From positions 1 to 26,782 of IMG/VR virus record IMGVR_UViG_3300022072_000111: a stretch of DNA of 26,782 bases; one strand, given 5' to 3'. Of this stretch, positions 15,065 to 22,477 are shown in pieces. The DNA comes from a virus. The first letter of the stretch is position 1. Each line of letters begins with the position of its first letter. The notes under the pieces are model-generated. The model was not told the DNA's origin, did not search any database, and saw nothing but the letters and a program-made list of their open reading frames with translations. Both the position numbers and the translations under genes were made by a program.

Positions 15065-15719
15065 TCTCTGTCCACTCCAGTATCTCCTCTACAATTTCAT
15101 CTATTGTACCATCATTAGTTGTATTAAGCAAGTGTATATTACCATAAGGTTGTAGCCAATCTCGACTATCCCCTAAGAAGTCTTTCTTATCACCTCTAGT
15201 GAACTGTACGATATATACATTATTCTCTCCTACGACATCTACAATAGGTAATAGTTCTTCTTGGAAGCCTCCATCGCTGAATATAGTCCCATCTGTATCA
15301 TCTTTAACAAGAGTAGCAGCAGATTCTCCGAAGTACTTATCTCCGAATCTAGGCTTAATTACAATCTCAGATACATATATTAATGCTTCTCTAGGAGAGA
15401 TAGGGACATTATAATTATCATCTACCGTAAATGCTCTATTAGACTTAGTTAGAGCTGTAATCTTATGGAACTCAGCACTTGGTACGGTTAGTGCTGCAAC
15501 AGGTTTTTCCTTTAATACTCTATGTTCTGCTGCATATATAAATGTATCTAAATCCCAATTAAATAATGTAGCAGTACATTCATACAGTTTTTGTTTAAAC
15601 TGCCTATGAGTACTAGCCATTTTACTACAGATAGCATCAGCAATAGTATCTTTGCCTGAGTTCTTAGGTGCATTCAATATAATTACTTTACCTGATAGAT
15701 CAGTTATACTTACCTTCAT
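15054..15719 (-). CDS. Deoxynucleoside monophosphate kinase-like protein
   Basis: 221 residues. A Walker A-type loop is at residues ~16-25 in 'LNAPKNSGKDTIADAI' (Lys23, Asp24, Thr25), the GKDT form seen in T4 gp1-type dNMP kinases. Later segments ('VPISPREALIYVSEIVIKPR', 'FSDGGFQEELLPIVDVVGEN') also fit that group. The likely reaction is phosphorylation of dNMPs to dNDPs for phage DNA synthesis. Located in a nucleotide-metabolism run with 5'-nucleotidase and MazG-like genes. Specificity cannot be read from the sequence. Confidence 0.72.
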   Translation of the reverse strand: MKVSITDLSGKVIILNAPKNSGKDTIADAICSKMASTHRQFKQKLYECTATLFNWDLDTFIYAAEHRVLKEKPVAALTVPSAEFHKITALTKSNRAFTVDDNYNVPISPREALIYVSEIVIKPRFGDKYFGESAATLVKDDTDGTIFSDGGFQEELLPIVDVVGENNVYIVQFTRGDKKDFLGDSRDWLQPYGNIHLLNTTNDGTIDEIVEEILEWTESEV

Positions 15720-15722
15720 TAG

Positions 15723-15860
15723 TTATTCACCCCTATCCTCGTCCACGTCTTTTTTATAAGATAGTTTTAATATATCTTCTAGATTATCATGTATGCCCCA
15801 TATCGTGTAGAGCATAGTACCTACATAAAGGATTCCTACTATTACTATAAAAATCTCCAT
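15723..15860 (-). CDS. Small single-pass membrane protein
   Basis: 45 residues. The ATG at 15860 was chosen because an earlier in-frame start would extend through the end of the upstream gene, and AAGGG lies ~10 bases before this ATG. One hydrophobic helix ('EIFIVIVGILYVGTMLYTIW') is followed by an acidic tail. Role unknown; possibly a membrane partner of the 15862-16236 protein, which has the same general layout. Confidence 0.5.
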   Translation of the reverse strand: MEIFIVIVGILYVGTMLYTIWGIHDNLEDILKLSYKKDVDEDRGE

Positions 15861-15861
15861 A

Positions 15862-16236
15862 TCACTTACCCTTTTTAATTGGCTTCTTCTTAACCAATAT
15901 AGTCTTACTAGGCTCACCTTCTTTAATCTCTAGGTTTAGGTGATCCATTAGCAGGTTTATACGTTGATGTACTGATCTTGAAGGCTTACGCTGAAACCCC
16001 TGAAAAGGATATTTCTTATCTACAAAGCCTAAGTGCAGTTTAACTTCTTTTAACTCCTCTCTGACTTTATGAATATCATCTAGTACAGACGCTCTATAAT
16101 CTCTACTCATATTAAGACGATAAGTATCCTCTTCCTTTATACGAAAATACTCCCTACGTAACCACCAAGCAAATATAGATATAGTTATGGTAATTATACC
16201 TACGCATATAGTCAATCCAATCTCAATTCCACTCAT
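15862..16236 (-). CDS. Membrane-anchored coiled-coil protein, hypothetical
   Basis: 124 residues; AGAGGAA ribosome site. Residues ~5-26 are a membrane helix ('GLTICVGIITITISIFAWWL') followed by 'RREYFRIKEED' and a helical region with heptad-like charge, ending in a Lys-rich tail. Arg just after the helix suggests the C-terminus is inside. It stands directly downstream of repeat element C. Unknown function; not clearly related to the paralogues at 9813 and 11170. Confidence 0.52.
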   Translation of the reverse strand: MSGIEIGLTICVGIITITISIFAWWLRREYFRIKEEDTYRLNMSRDYRASVLDDIHKVREELKEVKLHLGFVDKKYPFQGFQRKPSRSVHQRINLLMDHLNLEIKEGEPSKTILVKKKPIKKGK

Positions 16237-16262
16237 AATCTATTCCTCTTAATTAATGTTAT

Positions 16263-16410
16263 ATGCTCCTGTAAGCCCCTCTAAGCCACTCTTATCTATA
16301 CCCTAACTACCCTACTACTAAACGCTAAACGTTGCTTAGGATGGAGATATGGAGCTTCTAGGGGTACTCCCTAACCTCCTTAGCAGTCGTCTAGGTATGT
16401 TTAAAAGGTA
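16263..16410. repeat. Intergenic repeat element, copy C (with extra segment)
   Basis: Third of the related intergenic copies. A 5' TGCTCCTGTAAGCCCCTCTAA block, a TACCC-rich tract and the hairpin CTTAGGA (16335-16341) with TTCTAGG (16356-16362), again around a 14-base loop starting TGGA. Compared with copies A and B, about 31 extra bases lie between the hairpin and the closing ATGTTTA (16397-16403), including a second CTAGGT at 16391-16396. A smaller hairpin AACG/CGTT at ~16321-16333 is also possible. It sits between the 58-residue membrane protein gene and the next gene. Confidence 0.75.
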
Positions 16411-16587
16411 TTACCAACTAACTCCGAACCAAATACCAATACCATGTATAATACCTACTGGGAATATAAATGCTCCTGCAATAAGTAATAAATACTTAGC
16501 CGCTAGTAAGCAATGAATAATATGCGTTAACCATGCTGCCACACACAACACCCAAATACCAATAACACTTAATCCTAAATACTGCAT
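16411..16587 (-). CDS. Conserved small membrane protein, two helices
   Basis: 58 residues behind GAGGG at good spacing. Two hydrophobic helices, with 'AAWLTHIIHCLLAAKYLLLI' and 'AGAFIFPVGIIHGIGIWFG' covering most of the protein. The H-I-I-H-C and G-I-I-H-G-I-G-I-W-F-G patterns strongly resemble a family of very small membrane proteins found in phages and bacteria, but no function is known to me. It starts 12 bp below the nucleotidase gene's stop and ends next to repeat element C. Confidence 0.65.
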   Translation of the reverse strand: MQYLGLSVIGIWVLCVAAWLTHIIHCLLAAKYLLLIAGAFIFPVGIIHGIGIWFGVSW

Positions 16588-16599
16588 AATCTTAACCCT

Positions 16600-17202
16600 C
16601 TATAATTTATTAATAAACTCTTCAATTTCAATCCAATCATTGCTAATCAAATCTGCATGTTCTAATTCTACACTCTGTTCATACACTGTGTCAAACTTTA
16701 TCTTATCTATCAGAATGCTGCTATTATTCAAATGATTATGCCTATCATCTATAAGTACATCACAATTAATGTAGTGCTTCTCTTGGGTAGCAACGAACCC
16801 ATCCATGAAAGGGAAGTGACGTTTAAGCCAATTAACCTTACTCTTATGATGATTGCCCTTGATATGTGATATAAATACAATCTCCCATCCTCTAGAAGAT
16901 AATGACTGTAAACATTGTACACTATTCTTAATAGGTTGTATAGGTCTTCTTATAATTCTTTTAGTAGAGTAGTCTAATTCTATATCACGAGGCCTTGCAT
17001 CATATAAATCATCAGACCTCCAGAAGTCCATGCTATCTATATAATTAGGTAAATTGAAGTAGGTACTAAGGTCGTAGTCTAATACGCCGCTAGGCATACA
17101 TGAGTTACCATCCTTAGATACTTGCCCAAGCCAGTCCCAGTGGCTTATGTCGGAATCTGCAACTGTTAAGTCTACGTCTACTCCAATAATACCTTTACTC
17201 AT
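16600..17202 (-). CDS. 5'(3')-deoxyribonucleotidase-like protein (HAD superfamily, NT5C type)
   Basis: 200 residues. HAD motif I is 'IIGVDVDLTVADS' (Asp9 nucleophile, Asp11). The second motif is around 'EIVFISHIKGNHHKSKVNWL' with Ser112 and the basic residues after it, and the metal-binding motif is 'INCDVLIDDRHNHL' (Asp152/Asp153). Between them 'FWRSDDLYDARPRD' fits the cap region. Such enzymes remove phosphate from deoxynucleoside monophosphates, shaping the dNTP pool. GGAG is six bases upstream of the start. Confidence 0.75.
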   Translation of the reverse strand: MSKGIIGVDVDLTVADSDISHWDWLGQVSKDGNSCMPSGVLDYDLSTYFNLPNYIDSMDFWRSDDLYDARPRDIELDYSTKRIIRRPIQPIKNSVQCLQSLSSRGWEIVFISHIKGNHHKSKVNWLKRHFPFMDGFVATQEKHYINCDVLIDDRHNHLNNSSILIDKIKFDTVYEQSVELEHADLISNDWIEIEEFINKL

Positions 17203-17205
17203 ATA

Positions 17206-17469
17206 CTACTCCAGTGGTAAATCTAATTGACCTTCTAGTTTCTTAACTTCTTGTCTATGATTATACTCCTTCATCACACCTTTGTAAAGATATTTATCAA
17301 CTAAATCTATAGGTACATCATAACCAGCGTCTTTAAGTACATAAGCAAATTGTACTAATAAGTTAGGCCATGTGTTTAGTTCTACATCATCATCTATAAT
17401 CTTATAGTTTGTAGATGCTATAGTTTGGAGGGTTAACTTGATTTTATCTAAGTCTAATTCTTCTTGCAT
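17206..17469 (-). CDS. Hypothetical protein
   Basis: 87 residues. The ATG at 17469 was preferred over the ATG at 17481 because GGAGAG stands 4-5 bases before it, and the earlier one would overlap the phosphoesterase gene by 11 bp. Acidic and helical, with 'WPNLLVQFAYVLKDAGYDVP' in the centre. It lies between the phosphoesterase and nucleotidase genes. No family recognised. Confidence 0.5.
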   Translation of the reverse strand: MQEELDLDKIKLTLQTIASTNYKIIDDDVELNTWPNLLVQFAYVLKDAGYDVPIDLVDKYLYKGVMKEYNHRQEVKKLEGQLDLPLE

Positions 17470-17470
17470 G

Positions 17471-18550
17471 TTACTCTCCATATCTCTTACCTAAATAATC
17501 CAAGTCTACAAACATAGGGTTGAAGCTGCCATCTACTACATTATGTTTAACCACAACACCTCTCCAATGCTTATTGCCTTGGTAGCCTTTGTAGTCCTCA
17601 TCATGTACATAACAAGCTCCTGCGATAATAGCCCACTGTTGTTTACCACTACTAGGAAGGAAGCGTGTAGCTACATCTAGGGTTTGTTTATGACCTTGTG
17701 TAAATGATTCTCCCACATTCTTTAGTACATTGAGGGCTGCTCCTCCATAGGGCTTTCCGCTCATAGGGTTTGCCATAAAGTGTACATACGTGACACCATT
17801 TACAATCACTGGCTTCAAGAAATCATACACTTCCCAACCTTGTTCTTTATACTTGAGATCATCATAGCCAAAGAAGCCGTGTAACTCAGGGTTGGAATCT
17901 ACGTGCCTCATAATCCTAAACTCATGATTACCTAATGTGAACACCATACGAGGCTTATATCTAATCTCTCCGTACTCCGTTAATTCTTGTTGCTGTAGAT
18001 CGTATAAAGGTTTCAATAATACTTGCATACCATCTATTGCCGCTTTAATATCCTCATGAAGTCGCTTACCCTCTGCTGAACGTTTACCTTTATCATAACT
18101 AGATAACGATGGCATATCTGCATGATCACCTAGATGAATGATTACATCTGGTTTACGATTAGCAATGTACATACCAACCCAGTGTAAATAATCTAAGCTG
18201 ATGTCTGGCCTTACTTGAGTATCTGGTATTACAAAGTGTGTACAATCATCTGCAATATCACCTACTGTAGTTTCAATCTTCATGAGAGGTTTATCTGACA
18301 TTTGTTTATAATGAGAGTTAAGTACTTCATTAGTAAAACTAACCTCCACCTTCTCAGGATTGTAGGGAAGTAAATTACTCTTATCACTCTCATATTCATT
18401 CCACCACCTGATATGGGTTTTCTTACACAAGAAGTCGGATATAGTAGATTGCCTTACTTGTGTAATATCTTGAATCTCATACTGTGTATACCCACCCTCG
18501 TCCAACTTTACCACTTGTAACTTTACTTTATCATCTTTTAAACTACTCAT
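17471..18550 (-). CDS. HTH-metallophosphoesterase fusion (calcineurin-like)
   Basis: 359 residues. Residues ~9-45 look like a helix-turn-helix ('YTQYEIQDITQVRQSTISDF'). The metallophosphoesterase part has 'HFVIPDTQVRPDISLDYLHW' (Asp110, with Gln112 where His is usual), 'IIHLGDHADMPSL', 'TLGNHEFRIMRH' and 'QGHKQT'. A late 'GACYVHDEDYKGYQGNKHWR' is typical of the phage type. Likely a metal-dependent phosphatase or nuclease targeted to DNA by the HTH domain; substrate unknown. ATGA overlap with the previous small gene. Confidence 0.75.
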   Translation of the reverse strand: MSSLKDDKVKLQVVKLDEGGYTQYEIQDITQVRQSTISDFLCKKTHIRWWNEYESDKSNLLPYNPEKVEVSFTNEVLNSHYKQMSDKPLMKIETTVGDIADDCTHFVIPDTQVRPDISLDYLHWVGMYIANRKPDVIIHLGDHADMPSLSSYDKGKRSAEGKRLHEDIKAAIDGMQVLLKPLYDLQQQELTEYGEIRYKPRMVFTLGNHEFRIMRHVDSNPELHGFFGYDDLKYKEQGWEVYDFLKPVIVNGVTYVHFMANPMSGKPYGGAALNVLKNVGESFTQGHKQTLDVATRFLPSSGKQQWAIIAGACYVHDEDYKGYQGNKHWRGVVVKHNVVDGSFNPMFVDLDYLGKRYGE

Positions 18551-18714
18551 ATATTCTTCCCAATTGTATTTAATTGTGATTTTAGGGTGGCTACTTCTTG
18601 TTGTAATTCTCCTACTGATTTAATTAACTCTTTAAGGAGTGGATATTTACTACGATCATTCCACTCTAAATGGTCTAACTCTTTAATCATTTCTTGTACA
18701 TAATTATTGGACAT
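18547..18714 (-). CDS. Small coiled-coil protein
   Basis: 55 residues, start supported by GGAGG six bases upstream. Begins 'MSNNYVQEMIKELDHLEWND' and ends with a heptad helix ('ELQQEVATLKSQLNTIGKNI'). The stop overlaps the phosphoesterase start (ATGA). Probably an oligomerising accessory protein of the phosphoesterase; this is inferred from coupling only. Confidence 0.6.
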   Translation of the reverse strand: MSNNYVQEMIKELDHLEWNDRSKYPLLKELIKSVGELQQEVATLKSQLNTIGKNI

Positions 18715-18715
18715 T

Positions 18716-18886
18716 TTAATCCTCCATAATCAATTCTTCAAATAAACAACCTCTATCTTTAAGAAACTTAATAGCTGCATCTTTATAATATGTTACATCA
18801 TCATGTTCTAATTTGTATATCTCTTCTCCATTATGGTAGACTAGCACATCCTCTAGGTTTATTAACTGGAGTTTAGTGTTAATCAT
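18716..18886 (-). CDS. Small acidic hypothetical protein
   Basis: 56 residues, starting 8 bp inside the preceding gene, with a coupled stop. Begins 'MINTKLQLINLEDVLVYHNG' and ends 'LKDRGCLFEELIMED'. Beta-then-helix patterning, no motif. One base separates it from the next gene. Confidence 0.55.
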   Translation of the reverse strand: MINTKLQLINLEDVLVYHNGEEIYKLEHDDVTYYKDAAIKFLKDRGCLFEELIMED

Positions 18887-19250
18887 TGGATGCCTCCACT
18901 TTTACCTTGCAAACTATCTCTTCTAGATAATCACAATTAACTTCTGCGTGTAAGGTTATACCCTCATTATCTTCTGTTATCTTAAAGGCCACTGGTAAAT
19001 CATCTACATAGTATGTCTCAGGATAAATACTAGGATCAGATTCAATTATTAAGAGTTCAGTTATGCACAGTTCTTCTAACTGATGTAGAAATATTCTCCA
19101 AGGTAACTTACACTTCTCTTTTAGATTACTAATAACAACTTCCCTGTCCCTATTACCTACATCCTCCAAAGAGACATTTTGCCTTAGACCCCAACTCTTA
19201 AACTTTCCTTTGTAATCTTTATCTACGAAACTTATCTTTATACCGCTCAT
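18879..19250 (-). CDS. Hypothetical protein
   Basis: 123 residues behind AGGAA. Mixed alpha/beta. Cysteines are scattered ('KEKCKLPWRIFLHQLEELCI' and 'EVNCDYLEEIVCKVKVEASN') but no ordered metal site is evident. It overlaps the resolvase-like gene by 4 bp, so the two are coupled. Unknown function. Confidence 0.5.
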   Translation of the reverse strand: MSGIKISFVDKDYKGKFKSWGLRQNVSLEDVGNRDREVVISNLKEKCKLPWRIFLHQLEELCITELLIIESDPSIYPETYYVDDLPVAFKITEDNEGITLHAEVNCDYLEEIVCKVKVEASND

Positions 19251-19741
19251 ACACTATTCCTCAATTTATCTATAAAATACTGACCAATGAAATAAGCATC
19301 TGCTAAGTCAGCTAATCCTGTGGTCTTCTTATAGTTCTTACTTATAAACCATTCACTTATACTGCTAGGTAATGCTGCTATCATACCTCCCTTATCAGCT
19401 CTGCCTGAACCTGTTGCAAACTTCTTCACAGACGTGGGAGATACCTCTGCAAAAGGTTCTCCTACTGTAGCCTCTACTGCACCTACAAGGTAAGCTAAAT
19501 CTCTTGTAGCATTACCTACTCCGCCAAATGATAGACCTTCTCTGCATAGGTGTGTAATATCCTGCTTGCTTAACTTTTCTAATTGAGAAGATATAATACT
19601 TACTCTTGTAAATAAGTCACCATCATTTTTAGAAGTCTTTATACAACCAAAGGATGTTAATGATTCTAGATTATCACCTTCAAATATACACCAAGCTGTG
19701 CAGCGCAAGGATTGATCTATTGCTAAGAGTTTTTTACTCAT
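19247..19741 (-). CDS. RuvC-like Holliday junction resolvase
   Basis: 164 residues, the usual size of RuvC-like enzymes. 'LLAIDQSLRCTAWCIF' carries the first catalytic Asp (Asp9), 'LCREGLSFGGVGN' the Glu (Glu68), 'GSGRADKGGM' the conserved Lys region and 'TTGLADLADAYFIGQYF' the final Asp residues (145, 148). It would cut branched DNA during replication, recombination or packaging. Coupled by 4 bp overlaps to genes on both sides. Confidence 0.78.
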   Translation of the reverse strand: MSKKLLAIDQSLRCTAWCIFEGDNLESLTSFGCIKTSKNDGDLFTRVSIISSQLEKLSKQDITHLCREGLSFGGVGNATRDLAYLVGAVEATVGEPFAEVSPTSVKKFATGSGRADKGGMIAALPSSISEWFISKNYKKTTGLADLADAYFIGQYFIDKLRNSV

Positions 19742-20013
19742 TTAATAATCCCCATACACAGCCCATCTCCATCTTCATTAACGATATACCTATAGTACCT
19801 CCAATCTATACTACTGCTAGAATCAAGTACTTCCTGATACGTATTAGCATCTCTTATATCATACTCACCTTTTAATCCAGCATCAATCCTCTCATCTATG
19901 TGCTTCTTCACCAATCGTAGGCTAGTATTATCTAGCGTCTTTACATAGGAATTAAGTAGACTTAGTTTCCCGTTTACTACGCTTAACTCTAGTAAGGTGT
20001 ATTCTTCATTCAT
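19738..20013 (-). CDS. Hypothetical protein
   Basis: 91 residues; GAAGG ribosome site and a 4 bp overlap with the MazG-like gene. Helical N-terminal half with 'KLSLLNSYVKTLDNTSLRLV'; the end 'SSSIDWRYYRYIVNEDGDGL' is aromatic. No motif. Part of the coupled resolvase/MazG block. Confidence 0.5.
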   Translation of the reverse strand: MNEEYTLLELSVVNGKLSLLNSYVKTLDNTSLRLVKKHIDERIDAGLKGEYDIRDANTYQEVLDSSSSIDWRYYRYIVNEDGDGLCMGIIK

Positions 20014-20543
20014 ACCTTCTTACCTCCAACCTTAGCCCTATTCTCTTTCTTATGGTCAGGACGAGTCTTATTGTATTCTAATTTCTCATACATAGCTGAT
20101 ATGACATCATAATTAAACTGCCCAGAGATTGTAATAATACCTGCTATGAATTGTGTATATAGAAAGGATAAATATCTTTTTCTAGCACCTTCTGCAAGAC
20201 GTGAGTAGAAATCCACCACTACAGAACAAAGCTCTAGATGCTCTTTAAATATAGAGTAGTCATTATCTTCCCAGTAACTAGAAATATCCAAACACTCTAG
20301 TCCTAAATAACCACCTATATCTAACATCCTAATCAAAGCATCTGCTAACTCTACTTCACCCATTTTTCTTGTAGGTAAGTGGTCATCCATTAAGTCTTTA
20401 CGTTCTCCCTCTGTAGCCTCAGCTATTTCTGTTATTACTAACATTAATGCTGTCTCAATCTCTCTATCATCATCCCACCATCCCGCTTCTTTATTGTACT
20501 GGTGAATCTCTTTTGCTAATTTATTGAAATCTGTATTACTCAT
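20010..20543 (-). CDS. MazG-like nucleotide pyrophosphohydrolase
   Basis: 177 residues. The ATG at 20543 was chosen because it overlaps the previous stop as ATGA, with GGAG ~8 bases upstream; a further in-frame ATG at 20570 lies inside that gene. In the first ~80 residues an ExxE motif in 'VITEIAEATEGERKDL' (Glu39, Glu42) and an ExxD motif in 'GEVELADALIRMLDIGGYLG' (Glu65, Asp68) match the four-helix metal site of MazG-type enzymes. Such enzymes hydrolyse nucleoside triphosphates and may lower the alarmone ppGpp. The C-terminal ~90 residues are extra and unassigned. Confidence 0.7.
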   Translation of the reverse strand: MSNTDFNKLAKEIHQYNKEAGWWDDDREIETALMLVITEIAEATEGERKDLMDDHLPTRKMGEVELADALIRMLDIGGYLGLECLDISSYWEDNDYSIFKEHLELCSVVVDFYSRLAEGARKRYLSFLYTQFIAGIITISGQFNYDVISAMYEKLEYNKTRPDHKKENRAKVGGKKV

Positions 20544-20701
20544 CCTAATAACTCCTGTGTCTCGCTCCAAAAATACTGGGAATACTCATTCTTATACAAT
20601 ACACCCTCTTCTACTAATCTATCTGCCAACTCATATACTAGATTCTCATAGTATACTGATCTGGCCTCAAATAAATCCTCTTTGCTCACATATTGACTCA
20701 T
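20540..20701 (-). CDS. Small hypothetical protein
   Basis: 53 residues starting one base below the next gene's TAG stop, in an ATGA overlap with the MazG-like start. Begins 'MSQYVSKEDLFEARSVYYEN' and is Tyr/Glu-rich and helical. Position between two coupled genes supports translation. Unknown function. Confidence 0.55.
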   Translation of the reverse strand: MSQYVSKEDLFEARSVYYENLVYELADRLVEEGVLYKNEYSQYFWSETQELLG

Positions 20702-20702
20702 A

Positions 20703-20936
20703 CTAAATGTCTTCATAACTTAATGCACCTTTTATTGTCACTTGTTTTATACTACCTCTTAGTTGTATAGATGTAATCATACTTTTATCATAGTCTATAG
20801 TAAATCCTACCATAAAATCATTATCAGGGGTTTTTATAAACTTAATACCTTTAGGTTTATTTGATTCGCGTATTAGATTAGAGTATGCCTTATCTATAGA
20901 TTTCATTAGGAAAGTATGCGCTTCATCAGGTGTCAT
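20703..20936 (-). CDS. Hypothetical protein
   Basis: 77 residues. The ATG at 20936 was preferred over the GTG at 20942 because AAGG sits six bases before it. Basic, beta-rich second half ('DNDFMVGFTIDYDKSMITSI'). It overlaps the preceding gene by 11 bp. No family recognised. Confidence 0.48.
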   Translation of the reverse strand: MTPDEAHTFLMKSIDKAYSNLIRESNKPKGIKFIKTPDNDFMVGFTIDYDKSMITSIQLRGSIKQVTIKGALSYEDI

Positions 20937-21126
20937 AGTCACCTTCTCTCACATAACTCATAGCTTGTTTAACCAAACTCTTATCTATACTCATATCATC
21001 TACTATCAGTCCATCGAATGCCATACCATGTACATGCCAAGGATTCTTAATGTATGTATATTCCATATCCTCTACTTCTGGGTAAGATGGTTTATCACCT
21101 TTGTATAGTATTGCTACTTGTTTCAT
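20926..21126 (-). CDS. Hypothetical protein
   Basis: 66 residues after a strong GGAGGAG. Begins 'MKQVAILYKGDKPSYPEVED', with 'NPWHVHGMAFDGLIVDDMSI' later. Mixed alpha/beta, acidic. A helical tail ends 'YVREGDYDT'. No known motif; likely an early accessory protein. Confidence 0.52.
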   Translation of the reverse strand: MKQVAILYKGDKPSYPEVEDMEYTYIKNPWHVHGMAFDGLIVDDMSIDKSLVKQAMSYVREGDYDT

Positions 21127-21138
21127 TAGTTACTCCTC

Positions 21139-21273
21139 CTAATATAGCCACCATCCAAATATCATTACCTGATTACATACCCTTTCTACTATAGGTACAT
21201 CTTTCCAATATATAACAGTAACTTTACCTACACTTTCATAGGTAAAGTGCCATAGTTTATATTCAGTTTTCAT
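21139..21273 (-). CDS. Small hypothetical protein
   Basis: 44 residues. Starts 11 bp inside the exonuclease gene's end and ends just before the strong ribosome site of the next gene. Aromatic: begins 'MKTEYKLWHFTYESVGKVTV' and ends 'MIFGWWLY'. Unknown; could be a coupled peptide. Confidence 0.5.
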   Translation of the reverse strand: MKTEYKLWHFTYESVGKVTVIYWKDVPIVERVCNQVMIFGWWLY

Positions 21274-22462
21274 AACTATACTCCACATTATACTTAGCAA
21301 GCTCCGTATCCAACGTTCTACTATCCCCTTCCCAACGTAACATGGTAGCCATTCTAAATTGCTCTCTAGCTACATACAACCAATCTATTAGCATCTCATG
21401 GCCTCTCCATGATTTAACTACTTTAGGTTCTGGATATAAACGCTTGAACACCTCTATCATTTTCTCTAGAGCTTCTTTATCATCTTTGCAATCTACAAGG
21501 TCATTATAAGCTGCTACATCTCCATACCTAACATCAGAGTGACAACTCGCTTTATAATTATCAGACGAATCACCAGCTAACATTTGCCAATAAGAGAATA
21601 ATCTGCCATGACCTCTTATTTTATTCTTAGCCCCCTCTCTTCGTAACTCTCCAAAACAATCTCCATCTATAATACCTTCTTCTGGACGATTAGCATTAAA
21701 GAATTTTACTGGGCATCCATAGAAATCTTTATCCTCTCCTACTACTACAGCATTAGGATCACCATAAGCCCTCATTACAACTGCATCATCATTCTCGATG
21801 TGATTTATAACGGTACTATCAAAGGATCGTTCTAAATATTCTACTACATCTTTCATTACAAGAGGGCGTAAAGTATTATCTCTATTACCTTTGTACTTTA
21901 GCAGTGTAGATAAATCCTCGCGGTATTTACCACCTTTTCCTAAGTAAGATTCATACTTATGTGTACCTAAATCCGCTAATGCTTTCTTAATAGTAGATTT
22001 GGCAGAATAGAAGATTCGTACTAAGGCTTCATCATCCGTAATAGGTTTTCTTAATTGAATATCCCCATCTAAATCAGGTTCACCTATAACAGTCCACCCT
22101 CTATAATCTTTCTTATTATATTCAGTTTCCTTGATAGTTTTATATTCATACTCCTTCTTACGTCTTTGTTTAGGCTCTATAGTGAAGTCATCAAGAGACA
22201 GTAATGGCTTACCTTTAGCCTCACGTTTAATATTCTGTTCCCCTAACCAGCCACCTAATTGCTTACCTTTACCTTTGAACTCAGTTACATTTTTAAACTC
22301 TACAGTCTTGCCTGTACCATTGTGCGTAACCTCTATGTACAACTCATCTCCCACACTCGCAATACTATAAGCACACCAATCTGTATCTAAGATTGCTGTT
22401 AGTTTACTATCTGGAAACTGTTTTAATCTTCCGTCTACTGGTTTATTCTTCTTTAATCCCAT
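21263..22462 (-). CDS. Phage 5'-3' exonuclease/FLAP endonuclease-like
   Basis: 399 residues. The ATG at 22462 was chosen because AGGAGG lies 4-5 bases upstream; an earlier in-frame ATG (22483) has no site. Conserved metal-site segments are in order: 'TAILDTDWCAYSIAS', 'LLKYKGNRDNTLRPLVMKDV', 'NHIENDDAVVMRAYGD', 'VVVGEDKDFYGCPV' and 'WQMLAGDSSDNYKASC'. About 110 extra residues separate the first Asp motif from the rest. It likely removes RNA primers or degrades host DNA. Placed between the SSB-like gene and small genes in the replication run. Confidence 0.78.
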   Translation of the reverse strand: MGLKKNKPVDGRLKQFPDSKLTAILDTDWCAYSIASVGDELYIEVTHNGTGKTVEFKNVTEFKGKGKQLGGWLGEQNIKREAKGKPLLSLDDFTIEPKQRRKKEYEYKTIKETEYNKKDYRGWTVIGEPDLDGDIQLRKPITDDEALVRIFYSAKSTIKKALADLGTHKYESYLGKGGKYREDLSTLLKYKGNRDNTLRPLVMKDVVEYLERSFDSTVINHIENDDAVVMRAYGDPNAVVVGEDKDFYGCPVKFFNANRPEEGIIDGDCFGELRREGAKNKIRGHGRLFSYWQMLAGDSSDNYKASCHSDVRYGDVAAYNDLVDCKDDKEALEKMIEVFKRLYPEPKVVKSWRGHEMLIDWLYVAREQFRMATMLRWEGDSRTLDTELAKYNVEYSYEN

Positions 22463-22477
22463 ACGTCCTCCTAGATT

